Source: Bacteroidales bacterium
GTDB lineage: Bacteria > Bacteroidota > Bacteroidia > Bacteroidales > UBA4417
Assembly: GCA_016707785.1 (NCBI GenBank)
Contig: JADJGZ010000029.1
Coordinates: 1 to 64,000, forward strand
Length of the DNA: 64,000 nucleotides
Direction of reading: 5' to 3'
Of the stretch, positions 38,532-48,396 are shown piece after piece. How positions within the stretch are numbered: position 1 is the stretch's first letter; each line of letters begins with the position of its first letter. The notes below the pieces were generated by a model. That model saw nothing but the letters and a program-made list of their open reading frames with translations. It was not told the origin of the DNA and ran no database searches. The position numbers and the translations under genes are program-made.

Positions 38532-38857
38532 TCAAAATTAGGCATTTTCAAGCTTTATTCATGAGTCTGCCTGAAAAGTATGAACTGAGATTCCTGCCAC
38601 CAAGTCACGAAGTCACAAAGCTACACAAAGAATTAAATATCAAGTTATTAGGCATAGTGATATTGGTGTCCTGGATTCTTCGTGTCAAAGAATTACAGCC
38701 ACGAATGCACGAATGATTCACGAATCATATAATTAATCCTTTGTGTTGTGTCTTCGAGTCTTCCTCGCTAGAAAACTACTCTTTGGAGAGGGCTCAAAGT
38801 CACAAAAAATACAAGTTTTAATAATTTCTGATGTTTAGGCATCTTCATGCTAGTATT
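38532..38857. other. Intergenic region with CACRAAG-type degenerate repeats
   Basis: No gene. It has the degenerate sequence families CCACCAAGTCACGAAGTCACA (around 38600) and CCACGAATGCACGAATG (around 38700), plus TTTGTGTTGTGTCTTCG on the opposite arm near 38740. These resemble the dispersed CAC(G/A)AAG repeats that are widespread in Bacteroidota chromosomes. Confidence 0.45.
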
Positions 38858-39343
38858 TCATTCCCTGATCTCCCTCACCGGGATCCAGATCTCCTCCTCC
38901 GAATCAGCACTGTCATTCCTGTATTTCTCACCCAGTTTCTCGAAATGAGGCCTGTTATCAAGCTTATATCCCGAAGCAGGTAACCAGGTTCCCATAATAT
39001 ACTGAAAAGCCTTTGCACCCTCGCTTGGAAGGCCTTTGTATAAAAACACTGCATACATCCCGGCAGGCAACAGAAAGGTTTCCATTCCTTCCGGAATGGT
39101 GACCACCTCACTTACTTCCAGGGCGGCCCATTTTTCAAATTCAGTAAGCGGGTTAAACGATTCAAAAAATCCTTCCGGATAGTTCTGTAATGAATATAAA
39201 ACCGGCTCCACCTGCAGGGAAATCTCTTTCCTCCGGGGCATAAAACTTCTCCATAATTCAGCAGTCCGGTTCTGCGCAAACGACATCCTCATCCGCATTC
39301 CCACAAGCTGCTTTGCTTCCAGGTTTTCGATTCGTACTTCCAT
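38858..39343 (-). CDS. GyrI-like effector-binding domain protein
   Basis: A stand-alone 161-residue protein of the GyrI/SOUL-like small-molecule-binding fold, also found as the C-terminal domain of AraC and BmrR regulators. The start VRIENLEAKQLVGMRMRMS is the family's first strand; FMPRRKEI, and then WAALEVSEVVTIPEGMETFL with LPAGMYAVFLYKGLPSEG, follow as expected. The end contains FQYIMGTWLPASGYKLDNRP with the conserved FEKLGEKY-type helix. Without a DNA-binding domain it probably binds or sequesters a hydrophobic or cationic compound. Monocistronic. Confidence 0.9.
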   Translation of the reverse strand: MEVRIENLEAKQLVGMRMRMSFAQNRTAELWRSFMPRRKEISLQVEPVLYSLQNYPEGFFESFNPLTEFEKWAALEVSEVVTIPEGMETFLLPAGMYAVFLYKGLPSEGAKAFQYIMGTWLPASGYKLDNRPHFEKLGEKYRNDSADSEEEIWIPVREIRE

Positions 39344-39690
39344 ACCAGTTTTTTAAATATTTTGTACTGAATTAGATTGTCTCAACGAAAATAAAACTAG
39401 TAACCGGGAAATAAAGGGCGAATAATATCTCCAGGGCTAATAAGATTTTGGTTTTTTATACAGATTGTCTATTATTTCAATTTTCCGAAGAATTCAAGAC
39501 ATGGGTTTCACTCTGGAAAAAACTTGTCCATTTGAGGGAACTATCTCTGTTTTTCAGGCAGGCAATCCAGAATAATTTTCAAAATAATGGCCTGTTTCTA
39601 TTCTTTACCGTTAAAAATTTTGAATTCAGTGCTGATTCTATATTCTGAATTCATTTTGTACCCATCATATTGAGAATTCAAGCCAATCCC
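39344..39690. other. Intergenic region, nothing recognised
   Basis: No convincing gene. AT-rich, with short frame-open stretches on the plus strand that lack coding character. Confidence 0.5.
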
Positions 39691-40986
39691 TCAATTTCCC
39701 AACTGAAAACTCAACCTCTTCAATTCCACCTCAGCTACCTTGGCGGCAAAACTGAGGTTCACCAGCTGGTACCCTGAATTCTCAAAGCTGGCCTGTGCTG
39801 CTTTTATATCCAGCAGGGTGGCCTGGTTCAGACGGAATCGTTCCATCACAATAGCAATAAGCTTTGCCGATAACTCCACCGTGCCCTGCTGCAATTCAAG
39901 CTGCTGCAGGTTGGTGGTATACGACTGAAACGTCCTGATAGCATCAGCTTTCAGCGAATGGAGGAGGTTTTCCTGCTGCAGCCTTGCATTCATTACATTG
40001 AAGGTAGCTACTTCTTTCTGGGCTTTATAGGCATTCCCGTTATATATCGGTACCTGCAGGCTGAGCCCGGCATAGGGGCCATAATTTTGGTTCAAAAGGG
40101 TAAAACCGGCAGCACTCTGTGAACGATTAAAATTCACCCCTGTATTCAGCCGCAGGGAAGGATATCGCTGTGCTGACACCTCCTTCACCACCATTTCATT
40201 GATGCGGATCTGCTGCCCCGATGAAAGATATTGCGGGTTTTGCTTCAATCCTTCCAATACCCTTTCAAGTTGCAGGGCCTGGTCCACCAGTATGGTATCC
40301 TGTACTTCTACAGGGACAAAGCTTTTCATACTCATGATTTCCTGCAGACTGGTCTTCGACTGCTCCACCACCAGCAGCTGGTATCGTTCTGCTTGTTCTA
40401 CCGAACTTAAATCAAGCTGTGCCTGCAACAGGTCGGCATCATTGGCCAGTCCGGCGGCTTGTTTCTGCTTCACCCATTCCAGCTTGGTCTCCGACACTTC
40501 CAGGTTGGCCCTGATAATCTTCAGGTATTCCTGCTGCCTTACCACATCATAATAGGCCGTCATCACCAGGGCAATGGTATTCTGGATCTCCAGGTTCAGG
40601 AGCAGTTCGCTCTGCTTTTGCAGTTGTTCCAGCTTCTCCTTGGTGGCCACTACTTTAAATCCGTTGAACAGCAACATTCCTGCTGTCAGGCTCGAATTCA
40701 GGGCATTCCCGCTGGCATTGCTCTTGGTAATCTCAGTGCCATTATTCAACTCCTGGTTTACATTGGTGAGCGACTGGTTATCGGTGATGCTGGCATTTAC
40801 CGTGGGCAGCGCCCCTGCAACTCCCGGGTGGTTATTGACTTTGCTGATAGCCACATTGTTTTCTGCAATCCTGATGCCGAAAGAGTTCTCTAAGGTGGTA
40901 TCAATAGCGGCTTTCAGGCTTAGAAGTTGCTGGGCCTGCAATACTATGGGAAGTATCAGCAATAAACCGATATATATTCGTTTCAT
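39691..40986 (-). CDS. TolC-family efflux outer-membrane protein
   Basis: Outer-membrane channel of the RND efflux system, 431 residues. A signal peptide (about 1-18) precedes two TolC helical hairpins: the first with AIDTTLENSFGIRIAENNV, KEKLEQLQKQSEL and TKLEWVKQKQAAGLANDADL, the second with ALQLERVLEGLKQNPQYLSS and FEYS-like strands, then TVELSAKLIAIVMERFRLNQ. It is the last gene of an operon MFP-RND-TolC, starting 6 bases after the stop of the RND permease gene on the same strand. Confidence 0.93.
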   Translation of the reverse strand: MKRIYIGLLLILPIVLQAQQLLSLKAAIDTTLENSFGIRIAENNVAISKVNNHPGVAGALPTVNASITDNQSLTNVNQELNNGTEITKSNASGNALNSSLTAGMLLFNGFKVVATKEKLEQLQKQSELLLNLEIQNTIALVMTAYYDVVRQQEYLKIIRANLEVSETKLEWVKQKQAAGLANDADLLQAQLDLSSVEQAERYQLLVVEQSKTSLQEIMSMKSFVPVEVQDTILVDQALQLERVLEGLKQNPQYLSSGQQIRINEMVVKEVSAQRYPSLRLNTGVNFNRSQSAAGFTLLNQNYGPYAGLSLQVPIYNGNAYKAQKEVATFNVMNARLQQENLLHSLKADAIRTFQSYTTNLQQLELQQGTVELSAKLIAIVMERFRLNQATLLDIKAAQASFENSGYQLVNLSFAAKVAEVELKRLSFQLGN

Positions 40987-40992
40987 GGCAGT

Positions 40993-43900
40993 CTAATTAA
41001 ACTGGTTGTCAATCTCTTCCTGTGTTTTATGCCTTCCGGAGATGTAGGTATACATGGCCGGGATCACAAACAGGGTGAGGATCAATGAGAATAAAATACC
41101 TCCCACAATTACAATCCCGAGGGGGATGCGGCTGGTGGCAGCACCACCAAGGCTGAGAGCTATTGGAAGGGCTCCGAGGGAGGTGGCAAGGCTGGTCATC
41201 AATATAGGACGAAGTCGATGGGAAGCAGCTTCCAGAACGGCTTCATACTTCGACATTCCTTTAGCTCTTTTCTGGTTGGCAAACTCCACGATCAGGATAC
41301 CATTCTTAGTAACCAGTCCGATCAGGGTGATCATCCCGATCTGTGAGAAGATGTTAAGGGTTTGCCCGAAGATGCTCAATGAAAGCACTGCACCTGCAAT
41401 AGCCAGGGGAACGGTGATCATGATGATGAGCGGATCCCTGAAGCTTTCGAATTGTGCTGCGAGGATAAGGAAAATCAGCAATAAGGCGAGTGCAAAGGCA
41501 AAGCTGGTGTTGGAGGAACTTTCGGCATAGTCACGCGAAGGCCCGCTCAGAGAGGTCTGGAATGAATCATCAAGCATCTTTTTTGCCAGTTCCTGCATTA
41601 CCTCAACCCCGTCGCCCACAGTTTTCCCTTCCGCGAGGGAAGCGGATATGGTGGCCGACTTATACCGGTTATAATGATAGAGTGAAGGGGGATTGGCATT
41701 GGTGCTTAGTTCCACAACCTCCGAAAGGGCGATATTATTCCCCAGGTTATTCCTGACATACAGTTTGGAAATATCAGCAGGTTCCTGCCGGTCGGGGAGG
41801 CCCACCTGGCTGATCACCTGGTACTGCCGGCCATTCATGATGAAATAAGCCAGCCTGCGCCCGCTGAAAGCTGATTGCACCACAGAGGCAATGTCGGAAA
41901 CGGTAAGTCCCAGTTCCCTGGCTTTGATACGGTCGATCAGGATATCCACCTCGGGTTTATTGAATTTCAGGTTCACATCCACATTCTGGAAGGTCTTGTC
42001 GTTACGGGCCGCATCGAGGAATTTTGGGATCACCTCTTTCAGCTTGTTGAAATCGAGGTTCTGAATCACAAACTGAACCGGTAAGGAGCCCCTGGAACCT
42101 AAACCCACAGCAATGGTCTGTTCTTCTACCGGGAAGACTCTCAGGTTGTTGAACCTTGCAGTTTTTTTGCTCAGGTCACGCGCAATTTCGCTTTGGCTGC
42201 GTTCTCTTTCGTTGGCAGGAACAAGTCCCAGGCGGCCAAAGAATCCGTTCATTCCTTGTCCGCCAAAACCAGGGAGACTCATAAAGAAAAACTTCCCTTC
42301 GGGTACTGAATCAATCATATAATTGGCAAATTCTGCCCCTGCATGACTCATAAACTCATAGCTGGAGCCTTCGGGGCCTGATGCCTGGAAACGTATACTC
42401 CCCTTGTCTTCCATTGGGGCGATTTCGCTTTGCAGGTTACGCCCAAGAATGAAGATGATAAGCAGGCAGCCAATAATGATCAGCCACGATAGCCATCGTT
42501 TCTGAAGGAATTTATCTAAATTGTATTTATAACCCGATTCCATGCCTTTGAAGAAAGGCTCAGTGGCTTTGTAGAATTTTCTTTCATGGGCACGGGGATT
42601 GTTCAGGAATACATTGAGCACCGGGGTAATGGTAAGGGATACGAAGGCTGAGATCAGTACTGCAACGGCTACTACAACCGCGAATTCCCTGAAAAGGCTT
42701 CCCACAAATCCCTTGAGGAAGAGTACAGGCAGGAACACAATGGCAAGGGTTACAGAGGTCGAGATAACAGCAAAGAAAATCTCTTTACTGCCTTCAAGTG
42801 CGGCCCTTCGGATGGGCATTCCCCCTTCGAATTTCCTGAAAATATTTTCTGTTACAACAATTCCGTCGTCCACCACAAGCCCGGTAGCCAGGATAATGCC
42901 CAACAGGGTAAGGATGTTGATCGAGAATCCCGCAAGGTACATCACGAAGAAGGTGGCGATAAGTGAAATGGGGATGTCGATCAATGGCCTGATGGCGATC
43001 AGCCAGTTCCTGAAGAAGAGGAAGATCACCGCGATCACCAGCAGGAAGGAGATTAGAAGGGTTTCTTTCACCTCCTTAAGAGAACGCCGGACATTTTTAG
43101 TGTTGTCGATCAGTGTAGTGAATTGTATGTCGTTCTTCTGCGATTTCCGGATCTCTTCAAGCCGTTTGTTGAATTCATCGGAGATATTCACATAATTGGC
43201 CCCGGGCTGAGGGATAACGGCCAATCCGACGCCTCCCACACCATTCAGCTTCCAGCTTTGTTCCATCTGTTCAGGACCCAGCTCTACTTTTGCAACATCG
43301 CCCAGCCTCACAATACCTTGCTTATCCTCACGCAGGATCAGGTTACGGAATTCTTCTTCAGTGGTCAGTCTGCCCAGTGCCCTGATGGTGAGTTCTGTCT
43401 TTACCCCACTGATCTTACCTGATGGAATTTCAACATTTTCCTTATTCAGCACATTGCTGATATCGTTGAATGCCAGGTGATAGGCATTGAGTTTGTCAGG
43501 GTCCACCCAGATACGCATCGAGGGCCTTTTATTCCCGAAAATGTTCACAGCACTCACCTCCGGGATGGTCTGGAATTTATTCTGAAGCACATTCTCTGCA
43601 TAATCACTCAGTTCCATCAAGCCCTTGGTTTCACTCTGTATGGCCATCAGGATGATGAAATCGCTATTGGCATCTGCTTTGGTAACTACTGGTGGGGCAT
43701 CAATATCCTGGGGCAGGTTCCTTGAGGCCTGGCTCACTTTGTCGCGCACATCATTGGCAGCGGCTTCCAGGTCTTCCCCCACATTGAATTCCACGGAAAT
43801 ATTACTGTTTCCAACAGTACTCGATGAGGTGATGGTGCGGATACCGGGAATCCCGTTAATGGATTTCTCCAGGGGCTCGGTGATCTGGCTTTCGATAATG

Positions 43901-44070
43901 TCGGCATTGGCACCGGCATAAGAAGTGCTCACCGAAACCACGGGTGGGTCGATGGCAGGATATTCCCGCACCCCGAGCAGGTTAAAGCCAATAACGCCGA
44001 ACAGGACGAGGAAGAGGCTCATCACAATCGCCAAAACTGGCCTTCGGAGCGATAATTCAGATATATTCAC
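40993..44070 (-). CDS. RND efflux permease (HAE1/AcrB family)
   Basis: Inner-membrane proton-driven multidrug efflux pump, 1025 residues, usual length. It starts with the signature MNISELSLRRPVLAIVMSLF (first helix). The porter domain (about 35-330) includes YPAIDPPVVSVSTSYAGANA. TM4 holds LATGLVVDDGIVVTENIFRK, with the paired Asp residues of the proton relay (near 403-404), and the second half repeats the layout (FALALLLIFLILAAQFESFR and GIVIVGGILFSLILTLFVIP). It sits between the membrane fusion protein (stop 63 bases away) and TolC genes. The substrates cannot be told from the sequence. Confidence 0.97.
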   Translation of the reverse strand: MNISELSLRRPVLAIVMSLFLVLFGVIGFNLLGVREYPAIDPPVVSVSTSYAGANADIIESQITEPLEKSINGIPGIRTITSSSTVGNSNISVEFNVGEDLEAAANDVRDKVSQASRNLPQDIDAPPVVTKADANSDFIILMAIQSETKGLMELSDYAENVLQNKFQTIPEVSAVNIFGNKRPSMRIWVDPDKLNAYHLAFNDISNVLNKENVEIPSGKISGVKTELTIRALGRLTTEEEFRNLILREDKQGIVRLGDVAKVELGPEQMEQSWKLNGVGGVGLAVIPQPGANYVNISDEFNKRLEEIRKSQKNDIQFTTLIDNTKNVRRSLKEVKETLLISFLLVIAVIFLFFRNWLIAIRPLIDIPISLIATFFVMYLAGFSINILTLLGIILATGLVVDDGIVVTENIFRKFEGGMPIRRAALEGSKEIFFAVISTSVTLAIVFLPVLFLKGFVGSLFREFAVVVAVAVLISAFVSLTITPVLNVFLNNPRAHERKFYKATEPFFKGMESGYKYNLDKFLQKRWLSWLIIIGCLLIIFILGRNLQSEIAPMEDKGSIRFQASGPEGSSYEFMSHAGAEFANYMIDSVPEGKFFFMSLPGFGGQGMNGFFGRLGLVPANERERSQSEIARDLSKKTARFNNLRVFPVEEQTIAVGLGSRGSLPVQFVIQNLDFNKLKEVIPKFLDAARNDKTFQNVDVNLKFNKPEVDILIDRIKARELGLTVSDIASVVQSAFSGRRLAYFIMNGRQYQVISQVGLPDRQEPADISKLYVRNNLGNNIALSEVVELSTNANPPSLYHYNRYKSATISASLAEGKTVGDGVEVMQELAKKMLDDSFQTSLSGPSRDYAESSSNTSFAFALALLLIFLILAAQFESFRDPLIIMITVPLAIAGAVLSLSIFGQTLNIFSQIGMITLIGLVTKNGILIVEFANQKRAKGMSKYEAVLEAASHRLRPILMTSLATSLGALPIALSLGGAATSRIPLGIVIVGGILFSLILTLFVIPAMYTYISGRHKTQEEIDNQFN

Positions 44071-44132
44071 TTTGGATGGGTCTTTCTTTTACAATGGTTT
44101 TGGGTGGCTACACTTACAGGAAATCAATGATG

Positions 44133-45168
44133 TTAAGGGATGACGTTCATGGTGCGCCTCACTTTCACAATGGCTCCCGGCCTTACAAACAGCATCCCGC
44201 TCACCACCACGCTATCCCCAATATTGATTCCCGAGAGGATTTCAACCTTTTTACTGCTCCGGTTGCCGGTTTCTACATTTTTAAAGACTGCTTTCCCGCC
44301 TTCCACAACCACCAGCTGGTTCGCTAAGGCATCGGGAATAATGGCATTGGTGGGGACATTGATTCCCGAACGGGACTGGCCGATATACACTTTCACAAAC
44401 GAACCCGGGTAAAGCGATCCTGAAGTAAGCAAAGCCCGTACATTCACATTCCGGCTTTCCTCGTTGATCCTGGGCTCCAGGGCCATCACCGTTGCTACGA
44501 GCGTATCATTGGAGCCATTGGGTTTGATCATCACCCTGGTGCCGGGTTTTACAAGCGAAACTCTTGTTTCCGGGACAGAGAAATCAATTTTCACCTTATC
44601 CGACTGGCTCAGGGTCCCCAATACCGTTTGAGGGGTAACATAAGCCCCTGCACTCACTTGCCGCAAGCCTAGTTTGCCGGAGAAAGGAGCTTTGATAATG
44701 GTTTTGTCCAGTTGGGCAGAGGTAATCCTGACACTGGCCTCCAGCACATTCAGCTGGTTAAGGGCAGCATCATATTCTGCCTGGTTCACACCATTTACCT
44801 TCAGCAGGCCGTTTAGCCTTTTTTCGGTCTTCTCTGCCCAGCGCCAGCTGACTTTTCTGTTGATCAAGCTGAGCCTGCAGTTCCTCGTTATTAAGCCTGG
44901 CCAGCATGGTCCCTTCCTGAACGAAAGCTCCATCAGGCATACTCAGCCAGGTGATCCTTCCACTGGCTTCGGGATGGATTTCGATCATATCAAAAGCCAC
45001 CACAGCGCCATTTACCTCAATCATGATGGGGATCTCCTGTTGCCCGGCAATCAGCACATCCACCAATGGGGGTGGCTTGTCTTTTTTATTCTGGTCCTTG
45101 CCGGTTTTTTTACAGGCCACCAGCAGACTTATCGTCAGCAGCAGGAATAAGGATAGTTTCAGGTTCAT
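44133..45168 (-). pseudogene. RND membrane fusion protein, frameshifted
   Basis: Periplasmic adaptor lipoprotein of the RND pump, about 345 codons. The ATG at 45168 gives a lipoprotein signal (SLFLLLTISLLVACKK, Cys lipidated). The first part reads GAVVAFDMIEIHPEASGRIT and LARLNNEELQAQLDQQKSQL (barrel-sandwich and start of the hairpin). The frame breaks at about 44815-44835: the original frame runs on to KAKRPAEGKW, while the next frame resumes with RLNGLLKVNGVNQAEYDAAL and goes intact to the end. The rest has the second hairpin strand, the barrel-sandwich closure (IIKAPFSGKLGLRQVSAGAY) and a membrane-proximal domain. One indel explains it; with a sequencing error the gene would be intact. Confidence 0.85.
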
Positions 45169-45402
45169 AGGGCAGGTATGCTTTGAAAAGAAAATGGCAA
45201 TAATGATGTTAAAATTCCTTGCGTTAGAACTACTTATGAGTAAATGCCTAAGATTACAGGAATAATAACAAATAACTACCGGAAAAGGATACAATATTAA
45301 CCAATATTCCCGCTCATAACATGATCAGGAACTGCCAAAAGGTAACAAAAATGAATGTATCCTCCTGCAATAGATTTACAATTTTGAAGTGTATGAAATT
45401 TA

Positions 45403-45605
45403 CTCCCTCCCTGCTCGCAGGGAGGGTTGGGGAGGGTAAACAGTGGGCCATTTTAGCACAATTCTGCCTCATGGTTACCCCCCAGCCCCCTATGAATAGG
45501 GGGAGTGGATTTTTGCCAGACGATAATGATAACCTTAACTGGGTTTCAATTTTGAAATAAATGCAATCTGCTCCCTCTCAGCTCCTAGGGAGGGGTGGGG
45601 AAGGT
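45403..45605. repeat. GC-rich palindromic repeats, left of DUF559 gene
   Basis: CTCCCTCCCTGCTCGCAGGG AGGGTTGGGGAGGG-type arm at 45403-45437, an inverted CCCCCTATGAATAGGGGG at 45487-45503, and a degraded copy of the first at 45571-45605 (CTCCCTCTCAGCTCCTAGGG). These are G/C-rich palindromes, a repeat type dispersed in many Bacteroidota genomes and commonly found next to DUF559 genes. Confidence 0.6.
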
Positions 45606-45664
45606 ACAGGATTTACTACAGAGGCACAATTCTTCATCTAAGTTCAAAATATTCTGTTGATTTG

Positions 45665-46099
45665 TTATTGTTCCAGAATGTGTTTAATAGTAGAAATTTC
45701 ACTTTTTGGATATCCTTTTTTGTCGTCAACAGTTCCGAATGAACTCATTATAGTTGATATTACTTTCTCGATATCATTAAGTTCATCATTTTTAAACCTC
45801 AGTACTTTGATATCTAAATGATTAAGGATTAAGTCGCGTCTGTAGTCTTTGTCCTTTTGGAAGTCATGAATTCTTCCATCAAGCTCAATTACTAATTTTT
45901 CTGAAGCACAGTAGAAGTCTGGAATGAAGAAGAAGTATTCATTCTGCATTCTGTTTGCATCATAAAGTATTGGGTGTTGTCTTAGGAATTTTCTTCCAAG
46001 GAGTTTGTTCTTTCTAATTTCATGCCACAATCTGGATTCTGAATAGGTAGGATTATTCCTAAGCCGACTTGCAATTTTCTTAATTTCTGGCCATTTCAT
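45665..46099 (-). CDS. DUF559 (Vsr-like) endonuclease-domain protein
   Basis: A 144-residue protein of the DUF559 family, related to very-short-patch repair (Vsr) endonucleases of the PD-(D/E)XK type. Family blocks are ARRLRNNPT-type start (IASRLRNNPTYSESRLWHEI), GRKFLRQHPIL, FIPDFYCASEKLVIELDG with the acidic Asp and Glu of the nuclease core, then DYRRDLILNHLDIKVLRFKN. The last 35 residues are a variable tail. It is flanked on both sides by the same GC-rich palindromic repeats, unlike its neighbours, and could have moved in as a cassette. DNA activity is inferred from the family only. Confidence 0.85.
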   Translation of the reverse strand: MKWPEIKKIASRLRNNPTYSESRLWHEIRKNKLLGRKFLRQHPILYDANRMQNEYFFFIPDFYCASEKLVIELDGRIHDFQKDKDYRRDLILNHLDIKVLRFKNDELNDIEKVISTIMSSFGTVDDKKGYPKSEISTIKHILEQ

Positions 46100-46162
46100 G
46101 ATCTGAGTTTTTATTTGAAAAATGTGATATTAAAACTGAGATTGTATTACAAATTTTGTGCC

Positions 46163-46461
46163 GGGGAGGGTAAGCGATGTGCCTCTGGGGAACAATCCCC
46201 AATTTTACCCCCCAACCCCCTATGAATAGGGGGAGTAAATTTTCAATCATGAAGGATAGTGGGTCTTTTAGTTCAATTTGCTCCCTCCCTGCTTGTAGGG
46301 AGGGTTGGGAGGGTAAGCATGATCTGCATCAGGAATAATCCCAATTTTTACCCCCAACCCCCCTATGAATGGGTGGAGTAAATTTTCAATCATGAAGGAT
46401 AGTGGTCTTTAGTTCAATTTGCTCCTCCCTGCTTGTAGGGAGGGTTGGGGAGGGTAAACAA
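46163..46461. repeat. Two-copy tandem repeat (about 140 bp) with palindromes
   Basis: A unit of about 140 bases occurs twice. Each unit contains TTTACCCCC(C)AACCCCC TATGAAT GGGGGAG, then AATTTTCAATCATGAAGGAT AGTG, and CTCCCTGCTTGTAGGGAGGG TTGG. First unit about 46191-46321, second about 46334-46461. The palindromes match those left of the DUF559 gene at 45403-45505. Confidence 0.65.
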
Positions 46462-46929
46462 TTTTGCCCTGGAGCATAATTCTTCTGAATGGGTCTACTA
46501 CCCTATCTGAGCCATTGGTCATTCACCGTTGCTGTCTGTTTTAATACATCTTTATTGTTCATGACATGGTGGCTAACTTTCGTCCTGTATCATTTGTATA
46601 AGAATCCAAGCCAAATGATTCCTTTCGGGATGAGCTTGTCCAGTTGATCACGCATAGATTGCGTTGGGGAATGATTTGGTGGGTAGGCGAGACAGAATTA
46701 TTTTCAACTATCAGTTGCCAGCTCGATTGAAGTTGTTGAAAATAGTACTATTGTGGATGCTTTAATAAGCCGAATAAAACTGCATACCATAAGATATTTT
46801 ATGATAAGTAGTATTGGGTGTTGACCAACTTTTGAAAATTCATCAAATTCTTGCGCCGTTTTCTACTTTATAGGTTTAAATAAATGCTTTTTAGAGGGTT
46901 GTGCAACAGCTACCCGTGTTGTGGGTAGT

Positions 46930-47715
46930 TATATTATTTTCATCAGTACACATACATACATTTTTAGGAAGTCATCAGTAAAACTGGCATTATAACCTCT
47001 ATTATTCTGATCGTTTGACCCTTCGTAATAGATTACTTCACTCATATCAATCCTTCTATAATCATATTCAAAAATGAGTTCATTATTTTGATAGTAGATT
47101 TCTTAGCTTTAAAGTCTTTTTATATATTTATTTGATTCCCTTGATAGAACATAAGATTAAATTTTATTATCATAATAAAAGTCTATTTTTAATAAAGAAC
47201 CTGATGATTTAAAAGTGCTGATTGTCTGGATAACACTTTTCTTCAACGTGCATTGTATTTTAACACTATCTAATTTAATAATTATTATTCTATATGGCAA
47301 TTTTCTTGTTTTCTCAATTTCACGAACAGATCTGTTTGTCTTCTCAACTTTAGAATTTAAAGTTAAGCGGTGTCATTAAAATAGTAATAATTGTATCTAT
47401 CGTATTAGTTAAATTCGTTGGTATATATAATACACGCGTTTCCACAAATTCTATGATATTACAAGTTTATATTTAGGGAGAAAAAACTTAGGATTAATAG
47501 AAATTAGTCCATTTGTATCAGATTGTAAAGATTCAAGTAATTGTCATTTTCTTCGTATAGTGTATACGAATAATCACAGATATATTTATATACACGAAAC
47601 TCCCAATAATCTGATTACAAGTATACCTAGCCAAAAATATCAAATCCAAATTTAGCAATTTATCTTTCATATCCATATCATTACTATTTAAATTTTCTTT
47701 GCAATTCTTCATCAT
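46930..47715 (-). pseudogene. Decaying AT-rich gene of unknown function
   Basis: The minus strand shows a coding-like chain with three in-frame stops and frame changes. From the left part, EIYYQNNELIFEYDYRRIDM and EVIYYEGSNDQNNRGYNASF read well up to a TAA near 46938. Upstream, NSKVEKTNRSVREIEKTRKL, PYRIIIIKLDSVKIQCTLKK and VIQTISTFKSSGSLLKIDFY form a beta-rich segment. The 5' part (about 47533-47715) reads MKNCKENLNSNDMDMKDKLL. The sequence is much more AT-rich than its neighbours, suggesting acquired DNA. No family is recognised. Confidence 0.5.
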
Positions 47716-47823
47716 CCATTTTAGGAGTTACATTCAATCAAGACAGCCACCTCTCCCGCAAAGCAAAATAATTCACTATTTTCGTCATGCAATCTCTTTG
47801 ATCCACCAAAACCCTTCCTTGCC

Positions 47824-48396
47824 ATGACCCCTCCCGAAACCACCTGCAACTGGCCTTCCAACGACCCCCTGATGATCAAATACCACGATGAGGAATGGGG
47901 CGTGCCGCTTCATGATGATCAAAAGCTTTTTGAGTTTATGGTATTGGATGCCTTCCAGGCGGGGTTAAGCTGGAAGACAGTGTTGCATAAGAGGGAGAAC
48001 TTCAGGAAAGCTTTCGATAATTTTGAGCCGGAAGTCATCGCCAATTATTCGGAAGGGAAGATTCAGCTATTGATGCAGGATGCCGGGATTATCCGGAACC
48101 AGGGGAAAATAAGGGCTACCGTGGGCAATGCAAAGGCATTTCTAAAGATACAGGAGGAGTTTGGCAGCTTCGATGCCTATATATGGCAGTTTACAGGGGG
48201 GAAGACACTTACAAATAAACTGAATTCACTTTCCCAGATGCCTGTTTCCACACCCGAATCCGATGCCATGAGCAAGGACCTGAAGAAAAGGGGCTTTAAA
48301 TTTGTCGGGACTACCATCTGCTATGCCTTTATGCAGGCTGCCGGAATGGTGAATGATCATCTTACCAACTGCTTCCGGTATCATCAATTGGGATGA
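47824..48396 (+). CDS. tag: DNA-3-methyladenine glycosylase I
   Basis: Base-excision repair enzyme that removes 3-methyladenine from alkylated DNA; cytoplasmic, 190 residues. Family landmarks are the zinc-ligand Cys8 in CNWPSNDPLM and His21 in YHDEEWGVP, the helix-hairpin catalytic Glu region FEFMVLDAFQAGLSWKTVLH, DAGIIRNQGKIRATVGNA, and the end GFKFVGTTICYAFMQAAGMV-NDHLTNC with the other zinc ligands His and Cys. Length equals the E. coli enzyme. Its start is preceded by 108 bases of noncoding sequence; monocistronic. Confidence 0.97.
   Translation: MTPPETTCNWPSNDPLMIKYHDEEWGVPLHDDQKLFEFMVLDAFQAGLSWKTVLHKRENFRKAFDNFEPEVIANYSEGKIQLLMQDAGIIRNQGKIRATVGNAKAFLKIQEEFGSFDAYIWQFTGGKTLTNKLNSLSQMPVSTPESDAMSKDLKKRGFKFVGTTICYAFMQAAGMVNDHLTNCFRYHQLG

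Noticed and set aside
40199..44412. Plus-strand genes in the RND region
   Set aside because: Long plus-strand frames are the antisense of the TolC, RND and adaptor genes; their translations lack any family resemblance.
45665..46099. Transposase of the palindromic repeats
   Set aside because: The sequence is of the DUF559/Vsr nuclease type, not a Y1 or DDE transposase; a role in mobility is only speculative.
47533..47715. Small 60-codon gene
   Set aside because: It is the 5' fragment of a longer decaying reading frame, and its last 15 residues are in a frame without protein character.
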